Below are positions 1 through 6,175 of a stretch of DNA of 8,767 nucleotides, one piece after another. Positions within the stretch are counted from its first letter, which is position 1. Each line of letters begins with the position of its first letter. Both the position numbers and the translations under genes were made by a program. The notes under the pieces were generated by a model, which saw only the letters and a program-made list of their open reading frames with translations, ran no database searches and was not told where the DNA came from. Source of the stretch: Acholeplasma sp. (GTDB lineage Bacteria; Bacillota_I; Bacilli_A; Acholeplasmatales; Acholeplasmataceae); NCBI GenBank assembly GCA_012837395.1, contig DURF01000030.1, forward strand, positions 1 to 8,767, read 5' to 3'.

Positions 1-1457
1 GTTGTAAGTGAACCAAACCAGAAATTGAAAGCTCTACCTGTTTGTAATTCATTAATTTGATATTCTATGGTAATAGTTGTCCAATCTGTTGTTATTTCAT
101 GATCGATATATCCGTTGCTTAAGCCCATGTGCTCAAACGCAGTTCTTAACAATCTTGCATCATCAGCTTTAGCTTCAAAAGTAACCGTATATTTACCTGG
201 TAATAAATTAATTCCACCAATACCCAGGCCTGTTCTCCAGTCATCAGGTGCAATTTCAACAATTTCCACCGAAGTAATTCCTTCTTCACTAGTTATTAAA
301 ATACGTCCTTCACCGTCAATATCAGTTAAGAACCAACCACCATCTTCAACTTTCATATCCATTGGACGATCCCATGGTTGTGCTACTGTTATAGTTCTTA
401 CAACAGTTGCTTCTAAACCTTCTGAATCTTCAACTTTATATTCAATCTTATAAACACCTGCTACTGCTGGTAATTTAAATTTATCACCTTCTGAAACATC
501 TGTATAAATAACATCATCTAATGTTAACATATCACGATCATCTGAAACTGTAACACCTTGTAATATTAAGAAGTTTTCTTCACCTGGAAGTAAGTATACA
601 TCGGTTGCTGTTAATTCTGGTGCTTGATTTTCTAATTCTGGACCAGCAACAATTTGGACATTACTAATAAATACTTTTCCTGCTACTTTTCCTAACTCTT
701 CGTTAATATCTTCACCATACATATCTAAAGTAAAGTTACCGAATGCAAATTGTAATTCAGCACCTTCTGCATCACCTTTTACAAAGAATTCTTTTTCAAT
801 AGTTTGTGGTGTATCATTAATAATGAACGCATTTTTCTCACCAAACGCTTTACCACCCGGAATATTCCCACCTTGAATTTGATAATTTATATATCTTTCA
901 TTTTCAGCTGATACTGTGAAAATTAATTTGTATGATTCAAACGCTTCTAACTCGATTTGTTTGAATGCTAATTGGATTGCCCACCATTGATTATCATTTT
1001 CATCTACTTCTTTAATATCAATAACTGCCTTACCATCTTCAACACCATATTCAACATCATAACCTTTTGAGTCATCATACCATGTTGTCCAACCGTTTAA
1101 TCCGTCTGAAAAATCACCATTAACAAGTCCGCCCAGACCTTTAACTGTAACAACTCTTCTTTTTGAAGTTACTTTTTCTGCTGAGTTTGTAACTGTATAT
1201 GTTAATTCATACTCTCCCGCTTTATTAACATCAACAGTACCTGTAATAACAATAGCGCTTGTTAAGTCGCCATCAACTTCGTCAGTTGCTGTTACTCCTG
1301 CTTTTGGATCAAATGTTTCACCAACCATAATTTCAACTGCTTCAACCCCGTTTAAAACCGGAGCTTTAGCTTCGTCTTCATCGCCTTCATTGTTCTTACA
1401 TGCGACTAATCCTAATCCCAGTAACAACACCATTAACAATGTAAATACTTTCTTCAT
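1..1457 (-). CDS. Multidomain carbohydrate-binding lipoprotein (Ig-like and CBM4/9-like modules), C-terminus beyond window
   Basis: This reading frame is open from the ATG at 1457 to the window edge (485 complete codons, no stop), so the C-terminus is missing. Residues 1-19 form a lipoprotein signal peptide ending in the lipobox LVAC, with lipidated Cys20, so the protein should be anchored on the outer face of the membrane. After an acidic linker, residues about 35-106 look like a DUF5011/Ig-like domain (VGETFDPKAGVTATDEVDGD). Residues about 110-271 look like a CBM4/9-type beta-sandwich (LVNGDFSDGLNGWTTW, then QWWAIQLAF). Residues about 278-359 are a second Ig-like domain, and from about 362 a second CBM-like module begins (DDWRTGLGIGG, LLPGKYTVTFEAKADD). 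A strong AAGGAGG sits 8 nt before the ATG. The gene follows the DUF4886 gene by 16 nt and is probably co-transcribed with it. Binding of glucan is inferred. A catalytic domain such as a glucanase could lie beyond the window, but none is visible here. Confidence 0.85.
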   Translation of the reverse strand, partial: MKKVFTLLMVLLLGLGLVACKNNEGDEDEAKAPVLNGVEAVEIMVGETFDPKAGVTATDEVDGDLTSAIVITGTVDVNKAGEYELTYTVTNSAEKVTSKRRVVTVKGLGGLVNGDFSDGLNGWTTWYDDSKGYDVEYGVEDGKAVIDIKEVDENDNQWWAIQLAFKQIELEAFESYKLIFTVSAENERYINYQIQGGNIPGGKAFGEKNAFIINDTPQTIEKEFFVKGDAEGAELQFAFGNFTLDMYGEDINEELGKVAGKVFISNVQIVAGPELENQAPELTATDVYLLPGEENFLILQGVTVSDDRDMLTLDDVIYTDVSEGDKFKLPAVAGVYKIEYKVEDSEGLEATVVRTITVAQPWDRPMDMKVEDGGWFLTDIDGEGRILITSEEGITSVEIVEIAPDDWRTGLGIGGINLLPGKYTVTFEAKADDARLLRTAFEHMGLSNGYIDHEITTDWTTITIEYQINELQTGRAFNFWFGSLT

Positions 1458-1465
1458 TTTTACTT

Positions 1466-1472
1466 CCTCCTT
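1466..1472 (-). promoter_or_regulatory. Ribosome binding site AAGGAGG for the CBM lipoprotein
   Basis: The minus strand reads AAGGAGG with an 8-nt spacer to the ATG at 1457. It fills almost the whole 16-nt gap after the stop codon of the upstream gene. No terminator or promoter fits in this gap, so the two lipoprotein genes should share a transcript. Confidence 0.85.
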
Positions 1473-1473
1473 T

Positions 1474-3822
1474 TTATTTAAATTCTATTTTTGTAATTAA
1501 CTCTTCTAACATTAAAGATATATCAATATCTTCATCTGTTTGGTCACCAACTTTTAATTTTGATATATTAAATGCAATATAATCAAACTCTTTATAATTT
1601 AAATCCTCTAACAAGTTAATAGTTCCTGTGAAATTAGATGATCTTTTTTCAACTAAATAATTTCCTTTGTTATCATAATTAACAAAAATAATTCTAATTT
1701 GATATCCTTTTTCAACAACTATTTCAGTTTTATTTTTTAACTCTATTGATTCTTTACTCAAAACATTTGATGCCGCAAACGTTTTACTAAATGCATTTGT
1801 TCCTGGTGTAATAGAAGTTTGTTTATCATTCCAATAACCTGATGTGAAAAACAAAGGTTCATCAACATGATTAACATCAGGTAGAACTACTTCTTCATAT
1901 TTTGCAGGCATAATTTTTAATTTGCTTGCGACAAGCTTGATATCTTCAATTACTGGTCCACCAATTTGTTGCAAGTTAAATGAGAAATAATTTGCTCCTG
2001 CTAACATTTCAGCATCAACTACAATTTCATTTTGTTGATATAAATTACTTGTTCTAGAAGTAACTTTAAAACCTATATCGGTTTTATCTAATCTAATAAA
2101 TCTAAATTGATAACCTTCTTCTAACTTTATTATTGCGCCAACACCTATTTGTTCTTTAGGAATAGGGTGGGTTGTAATAAACTTGTTGTGAAGTGCATCT
2201 GTTTTAGGGGAAATGCTAGTTGCATTATTATTCCAAAAACCTAACATATAATTTACTTTTAATTCACCGTTCTCATTAATTAATAATAACGAACCACTCG
2301 GGCTATATAATTTAATCTTTTCTGCTACTTCAGAAACCTCATTTGTTAGATCAACATTATTACCTTTATAAGCAATGTTAAACGAAACATACTCAGCATC
2401 TCCAATTAACTCTTCATCAATTTCTATTACGCCCGCCACATTAAAGTTCTCACTTCTACTTGTTACAGTTAATACTTCGTTAATTTTTTTAAATCTAATA
2501 AATCTAAATTGATATCCATCTTCTAAAACAACTTTAGATCCAACAGGCAACACTCCAACAGGAATTGGTTCTACTGCAACAAATTTATTATGTAATCCAT
2601 CAGTTTCGGGTGAAATACTAGTTGCGTTGTTATTCCAAAAACCTAATTGAGCAGAAAAGTTTACCGGCATTCCTAAATTATCTGGTATTTTTGGCAACTC
2701 TCTTTCTGGCTCTTCATTATAAATCGACTCTGTAATTTCTAACGGATTTAAAAACGCGTTATTAACCGCTTCAAAAGCAACCAACACATCTTCTTCTAAT
2801 AAGCCATTTGGTACAAAATCAATCGTTTCGAATGAAACTTCAAAATTAGTTAAAGCTTTAAAGTATGTTAAAGCTGCAATGTACCTTCCCAATGGATCGG
2901 TTAAATGATAACCATCCCTTGTTAAATTATCACCAATATACGAAGTTCTTGCATTTTGTACAGCAATCCCACTCGGTATAACTAAATTTACATCTTTATT
3001 ATTATAAACCTTTTTATACAACGTATCTTTAATCATTTCTAACATTGTTGCCTGATTTTTATCATAATTAGCAAACCCACTATGATTGCTTGATTGATCA
3101 TAAGCCCAAGTCATATGCCAACCAATTAATACATCATCATTAGTTGTATTATCTTTTGCCCAACTTATTAATGTATTTAAATAGTTTTTATATTCACTCG
3201 CTAATCCACTAAAATGACTAGCTTGTTGAAAAGTAATTAAATCCCAATCCTCATCAGCAATTACATCACTTAGTTTTGCACTACCAATAGATATCATTTG
3301 TGGTCCTACATATTTTTGATATGTATAATTCGGTCGATCACCATTTAAATTTTCAACATGTTGTCTTAACTCAGATCCACCAATATACATATTAGCTACA
3401 ATTATATTTTCATTATCTATGCCATACGAATGAGCAATACTCCATAAATATTTATGAGCGTCTTCTGAAAATCTATTACCTATTGACAACACCTTAAAAG
3501 TGTTATTATAATCAGTTTCAACTTTTTTCCACTTAGCATATAGTTTCATAGCTCCGGTAACATAATCATTTTCAAAATCCCAAACTTGTGTAAACTCTTC
3601 ATCTTTATACCATCCATTAAATACATACCCTTCTTTTTCTGGAAATGCTGGCGCTTGTAGTAAAAACGACTCTTCGTATTTAACTGGATCAATTACACTT
3701 CCACCTTGTGTATCAAAGACAACTAAATCATCTTCTAAAACTGGTGGTTCTTTTTTATTTCCACATGCCACTAATAAAATTATTAGTAATAAAATTGACA
3801 TGAACCCTAAAATTTTCCTCAT
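1474..3822 (-). CDS. Lipoprotein with InlB-type repeat, DUF4886 (SGNH-hydrolase-like) domain and three tandem C-terminal modules
   Basis: A 782-residue surface lipoprotein. Residues 1-19 are a signal peptide with lipobox LVAC (Cys20). Residues about 34-98 match the Listeria-Bacteroides/InlB B-repeat (Flg_new) pattern: FDTQGG, GYVFNGWY and a closing LYAKW. Residues about 108-360 resemble DUF4886, a family related to SGNH hydrolases. The first motif is VLSIGNRFSEDA, where the family normally has GNSFS, so the expected nucleophile Ser is Arg117. The distal D303-x-x-H306 motif (TRDGYHL) is present. Residues 393-507, 527-636 and 661-780 are three copies of an unrecognised beta-rich module, each with a (G)FWN/GYWN opening, GYQ(F/I)R and a late (F/I)(S/A)FN. 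AAGGAG lies 7 nt before the ATG. The gene sits behind its own promoter and palindromic operator. A role in glucan binding or deacylation is inferred from context only. The domain calls are firmer than the function. Confidence 0.9.
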   Translation of the reverse strand: MRKILGFMSILLLIILLVACGNKKEPPVLEDDLVVFDTQGGSVIDPVKYEESFLLQAPAFPEKEGYVFNGWYKDEEFTQVWDFENDYVTGAMKLYAKWKKVETDYNNTFKVLSIGNRFSEDAHKYLWSIAHSYGIDNENIIVANMYIGGSELRQHVENLNGDRPNYTYQKYVGPQMISIGSAKLSDVIADEDWDLITFQQASHFSGLASEYKNYLNTLISWAKDNTTNDDVLIGWHMTWAYDQSSNHSGFANYDKNQATMLEMIKDTLYKKVYNNKDVNLVIPSGIAVQNARTSYIGDNLTRDGYHLTDPLGRYIAALTYFKALTNFEVSFETIDFVPNGLLEEDVLVAFEAVNNAFLNPLEITESIYNEEPERELPKIPDNLGMPVNFSAQLGFWNNNATSISPETDGLHNKFVAVEPIPVGVLPVGSKVVLEDGYQFRFIRFKKINEVLTVTSRSENFNVAGVIEIDEELIGDAEYVSFNIAYKGNNVDLTNEVSEVAEKIKLYSPSGSLLLINENGELKVNYMLGFWNNNATSISPKTDALHNKFITTHPIPKEQIGVGAIIKLEEGYQFRFIRLDKTDIGFKVTSRTSNLYQQNEIVVDAEMLAGANYFSFNLQQIGGPVIEDIKLVASKLKIMPAKYEEVVLPDVNHVDEPLFFTSGYWNDKQTSITPGTNAFSKTFAASNVLSKESIELKNKTEIVVEKGYQIRIIFVNYDNKGNYLVEKRSSNFTGTINLLEDLNYKEFDYIAFNISKLKVGDQTDEDIDISLMLEELITKIEFK
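1483..2646 (-). repeat. Three tandem protein-module repeats (about 110-120 residues each) in the DUF4886 lipoprotein
   Basis: The copies lie at 2646-2302, 2244-1915 and 1842-1483. Copies 1 and 2 are close: both start LGFWNNNATSISP and share GYQFRFIR and VTSR. They also share an identical 23-nt DNA stretch at 2090-2112 and 2492-2514. Copy 3 has diverged (GYWNDKQTSITPGTNAFSK, then GYQIRIIF). The pattern suggests an old triplication or recruitment plus a more recent duplication of copies 1 and 2. I do not recognise the family. The alternating hydrophobic pattern suggests beta-sandwich carbohydrate-binding or adhesion modules. Confidence 0.85.
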
Positions 3823-3829
3823 GCATTTT

Positions 3830-3835
3830 CTCCTT
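3830..3835 (-). promoter_or_regulatory. Ribosome binding site AAGGAG for the DUF4886 lipoprotein
   Basis: AAGGAG lies 7 nt before the ATG at 3822. A competing out-of-frame ATG at 3826 is only 3 nt away, too close to the SD, and opens only a short reading frame of about two dozen codons. This supports 3822, which also gives a clean lipoprotein signal peptide. Confidence 0.8.
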
Positions 3836-3843
3836 TTCGAGAA

Positions 3844-3861
3844 ATTCGAAACGTTTCGAAT
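3844..3861. promoter_or_regulatory. Perfect 18-bp palindromic operator of LacI type
   Basis: ATTCGAAACGTTTCGAAT is a perfect inverted repeat with no spacer and a central CG, the hallmark of LacI/GalR-family operators (GAAACGTTTC core). It lies downstream of the -10 box, at roughly +8 to +25 of the predicted transcript and before the RBS. A bound repressor could therefore block elongation or promoter clearance. The regulator gene is not in the window. The likely inducer is an oligosaccharide released from the substrate of this locus (inference). Confidence 0.8.
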
Positions 3862-3875
3862 TCTCTCACACTTAT

Positions 3876-3904
3876 ATTATAATTGAAAACGGTTACTTTT
3901 TCAA
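3876..3904 (-). promoter_or_regulatory. Consensus sigma-A/sigma-70 type promoter for the two downstream lipoprotein genes
   Basis: On the minus strand the -35 box is TTGAAA (3904-3899), the spacer is 17 nt, and the -10 box is a perfect TATAAT (3881-3876). Transcription should begin near 3869 and give a leader of about 45 nt. It should drive the DUF4886 lipoprotein and the CBM lipoprotein independently of the upstream transporter genes. Confidence 0.85.
3883..3898 (+). promoter_or_regulatory. cre-like (CcpA-type) catabolite control site inside the promoter spacer
   Basis: TTGAAAACGGTTACTT matches the commonly quoted cre consensus WTGNAANCGNWWNCAW at every defined position except one on the plus strand. 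The reverse complement also has a single mismatch. It falls entirely between the -35 and -10 boxes, where binding would exclude RNA polymerase. The assignment rests on pattern matching alone. It could instead be a second, weaker site for the same LacI-family regulator that binds 3844-3861. Confidence 0.55.
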
Positions 3905-3934
3905 TTGTTTCATCTAACTTTTTTAATTTTTTTA

Positions 3935-5251
3935 TTAATTAAATCCTAAAACTTCAAGTCCATTAATTACATTTTCATTTTTCATGAAATTATTCCAAAT
4001 AATTTTAGAGAAATAATTTTCTATCATTAAAAACGTTATTCCTTTATCAATTCCAATATAATCACTTGCATACCATGGAGTAACACTAGCTATAATTGGA
4101 TTATAAGAATCATCATTTGGTCCTAAATTATAAGAATCCTTAAATCCGTATTCTCCCCATAGTTCTTCTATCTCTTTATAGTGGTTTGCGGCATTGACTG
4201 CTTCTTTTTCTAAATAATTTATAGAAGCAAGCGCTGCATAAGGTGTTATTGTTCCGTTGTGGACATTGTTTTTAGCAGGTCCTCCACCAAAAGCTAAATA
4301 ACCAGTTGGACCATCTCCTGCTGATAGACCCCAACTATTTTCACTATATGTTTTATATTTGTGGCTTTCTTCTATAACATAATTATAATGAGCCTTAGTA
4401 GCTAAAATCGAGTTTTCAAACCAATTGGTCAAATCAAGATCAACCATATTTCTAAAATCAACAAACGCATGTGAAAACTGATATTGGAAAAGCGAACCAT
4501 TATAAGTATATATAAAGCTTTCATCTGTTTCTTGGTTATGGTATGTATAACTTCTATTTGAAATATCTTTCATTTTGTAATACATGCTACGGTCTGTTGG
4601 ATAAGTCTTTGATCCAGCAGCAAGAACATATAGTATCAATTGCTCTGAAACATGGTCCCATGCACCAGAAAAGCCGTGTTCTGGACTATATCCCATATAA
4701 AACATATTTGTATTTGGATTAATATAAAAGTTCCAATTAATATCATCATATATTTCGTTTACTTTATCTAATACTTCGCCTTCAAAATATTCACCCGCTA
4801 CAATTGCTCCTGCTAACATTAATCCCGTATCAATAATTGATACTTCACTACCAGGTGATCTAAGTCCCGTTGAAATATTTACAAAATGATAATAAAAACC
4901 TTCTGTTCGCTCTAACTTTAATAAAGTATCAAGTGTTCCATCAACTCTTTCAAAACCTTCTTCATAACTAATCCAACCATTTTCTACAGCTGCTGGAATT
5001 GCTGCTAAAGCAAACCCTACTGCAGCAACACTGGATAAACTAGGGTTTCCTGGATATCTATCTCTAACCAAACCATACCCATTAGATTCTTTATTAGTGT
5101 TTGCTGCTTCCCATAAATAATTAAAAGATAATCTATGTTCTTCTTTAATAACATCTAAATTTAATTCTTTTTGATTGTTTTTACAACTAACTAAAACAAT
5201 ACTTATTAAAACTAAAATTAATGTTGTAAATATTTTTTTTGTTTTATTCAC
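3935..5251 (-). CDS. GH144-like lipoprotein, predicted beta-1,2-glucanase or sophorohydrolase
   Basis: A 438-residue lipoprotein with basic N-terminus MNKTKK, a hydrophobic stretch and lipobox LVSC (Cys23), so the enzyme should sit on the outer membrane face. The mature part follows the glycoamylase-like/GH144 family throughout, with GYGLVRDRYPG (58-68), SLSSVAAVGFALAAIPAAVE (71-90), GFYYHFV (118-124), EVSIIDTGLMLAGA (136-149), FYMGYSPEHGF (184-194), WDHVSEQLILYVLAAGS (198-214) and PTGYLAFGGGP (315-325). Characterised GH144 members cut beta-1,2-glucan, either endo-wise or by releasing sophorose. The conserved acidic residues E136, D141 and E203 are candidates for the active site, but I could not align them here. 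It looks full length. The start is GTG, 8 nt inside the end of the MalG-type permease gene, because that start gives the signal peptide directly. The overlap implies translation coupled to the transporter, which would import the products. Confidence 0.88.
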   Translation of the reverse strand: MNKTKKIFTTLILVLISIVLVSCKNNQKELNLDVIKEEHRLSFNYLWEAANTNKESNGYGLVRDRYPGNPSLSSVAAVGFALAAIPAAVENGWISYEEGFERVDGTLDTLLKLERTEGFYYHFVNISTGLRSPGSEVSIIDTGLMLAGAIVAGEYFEGEVLDKVNEIYDDINWNFYINPNTNMFYMGYSPEHGFSGAWDHVSEQLILYVLAAGSKTYPTDRSMYYKMKDISNRSYTYHNQETDESFIYTYNGSLFQYQFSHAFVDFRNMVDLDLTNWFENSILATKAHYNYVIEESHKYKTYSENSWGLSAGDGPTGYLAFGGGPAKNNVHNGTITPYAALASINYLEKEAVNAANHYKEIEELWGEYGFKDSYNLGPNDDSYNPIIASVTPWYASDYIGIDKGITFLMIENYFSKIIWNNFMKNENVINGLEVLGFN

Positions 5252-6161
5252 CTGTAATACCTGCCTTATCTATACCTTCAATAAACCATCTTTGTAATAC
5301 AAAGTAGACTAACAACATCGGTAATATAATTAAAATTGTTGCTGCCATTCTAATTGCTTCATTTGCATACATTGAATTTCCACCACCAATAACTGAATTA
5401 TATTCAGACACAAAGTTTGCAAGACGCATTTGAAGTGTTTTAAAACTTTCTCCTAAAAATAAGCTTGAAATATATGTTTCGTTCCAATACCAAACAAATG
5501 AAAATAAAAATGTTGTTATAAATGATGGTATTGATAAAGGTACAGCAATTTTAAAATATTTGTAAAAATTGCTTGCTCCATCAATTTCAGCAGCTTCATC
5601 TAAGACACTTGGTATCATTTTATAAAATTGATAAAATATCAAAACAAATATTGCCGAATTTAGCCCTTGCCCAAATGTTGCCGGAACAATAATTGACCAT
5701 ATTTTACCTAAAATATTAAAATCATTAAATAAAACATATTTTGGAATCATTGTTACTTGTGGCGGAATTATATAAGTTGCAATTAATAGTCCCATTAATG
5801 TCTTTTTAAACGGAAATTCATATTTAGCAAAACCATAACCAACAAGCGATGCAATTATCGTTTGAATAATTGCAGGAAGCAATGTAACTAATAAACTCAT
5901 CCCTAATGTTTTAAAATAATCAAGCGTTTTAAATGCGTCACGATAATTTTCTAAAAATAATGATGTTGGAATTCTATTAACCATTGGGTTTAATAAATCA
6001 GCTAAACTTTGAAAACTATAACTAAGCATATGAAGAATCGGATATAAGTAGACGAAACCAATTATGATTAATAATAAATAAATTATAGTTTTAAATACTA
6101 ATCCATCAGTTAATTTAAAACCTAGTAGTTTTCTTTTTATTGAAGACCAATTTTTAACCAT
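5244..6161 (-). CDS. Sugar ABC transporter permease, MalG type (CUT1 family)
   Basis: An inner-membrane permease of 305 residues, normal length for the family. Hydrophobic segments lie at about 22-45, 87-112, 121-142, 155-180, 212-228 and 270-292, giving six predicted helices. The cytoplasmic EAA loop that docks the ATPase is clear at 188-210 (DEAAEIDGASNFYKYFKIAV). The C-terminus, RWFIEGIDKAGITGE, is typical of the MalG-like partner. Its start is 7 nt after the MalF-type gene, and the SD (GAGGTGA) contains that gene's TGA stop, so translation is probably coupled. It should form a heterodimer with the upstream permease and import oligosaccharides. The substrate is inferred to be beta-1,2-linked gluco-oligosaccharides from the adjacent GH144-like gene. 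No ATPase is in the window; a shared MsmX-like ATPase encoded elsewhere is common for such systems. Confidence 0.92.
   Translation of the reverse strand: MVKNWSSIKRKLLGFKLTDGLVFKTIIYLLLIIIGFVYLYPILHMLSYSFQSLADLLNPMVNRIPTSLFLENYRDAFKTLDYFKTLGMSLLVTLLPAIIQTIIASLVGYGFAKYEFPFKKTLMGLLIATYIIPPQVTMIPKYVLFNDFNILGKIWSIIVPATFGQGLNSAIFVLIFYQFYKMIPSVLDEAAEIDGASNFYKYFKIAVPLSIPSFITTFLFSFVWYWNETYISSLFLGESFKTLQMRLANFVSEYNSVIGGGNSMYANEAIRMAATILIILPMLLVYFVLQRWFIEGIDKAGITGE
5260..5267 (-). promoter_or_regulatory. Weak ribosome binding site supporting the GTG start of the GH144-like gene
   Basis: AAGGCAGG lies 8 nt before the GTG at 5251, inside the C-terminal codons of the upstream permease. No ATG lies before the hydrophobic signal segment in this frame, so GTG is the only sensible start. 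The imperfect SD and non-ATG start suggest reliance on translational coupling. Confidence 0.6.
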
Positions 6162-6168
6162 AATTCAA

Positions 6169-6175
6169 TCACCTC
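6169..6175 (-). promoter_or_regulatory. Ribosome binding site overlapping the stop codon of the MalF-type gene
   Basis: GAGGTGA includes the TGA stop (6171-6169) of the upstream permease and lies 7 nt before the ATG at 6161. Ribosomes that terminate here are positioned to start the MalG-type gene, which would keep the two permease subunits at equal amounts. Confidence 0.8.

Noticed and set aside
115..453. 112-codon open frame on the plus strand
   Set aside because: It lies wholly antisense to the CBM lipoprotein, has no Shine-Dalgarno, and its low-complexity Ser/Ile/Pro-rich product resembles no protein family. It is a shadow of the real gene.
2822..2833. Second copy of an operator half (CGTTTCGAAT) within the DUF4886 lipoprotein gene
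   Set aside because: Only one half matches; the opposing half is poor. It is inside coding sequence and is probably chance.
3754..3826. Short out-of-frame ORF starting at the ATG 4 nt before the DUF4886 lipoprotein start
   Set aside because: The SD is only 3 nt from this ATG, the peptide is about two dozen residues and overlaps the signal-peptide codons of the real gene. Chance is the simplest explanation.
3823..3869. Palindrome in the leader as an RNA element or riboswitch
   Set aside because: The leader is only about 45 nt and the perfect DNA symmetry with central CG fits a protein operator. No aptamer-like conserved structure was seen.
3881..3906. Inverted repeat AATTGAAAA...TTTTCAATT as a terminator for the GH144-like gene
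   Set aside because: The arms are AT-only except for one G/C pair, and no T-run follows on the minus strand. The repeat coincides with the promoter and cre-like site, which explain it better. Readthrough from upstream genes remains possible.
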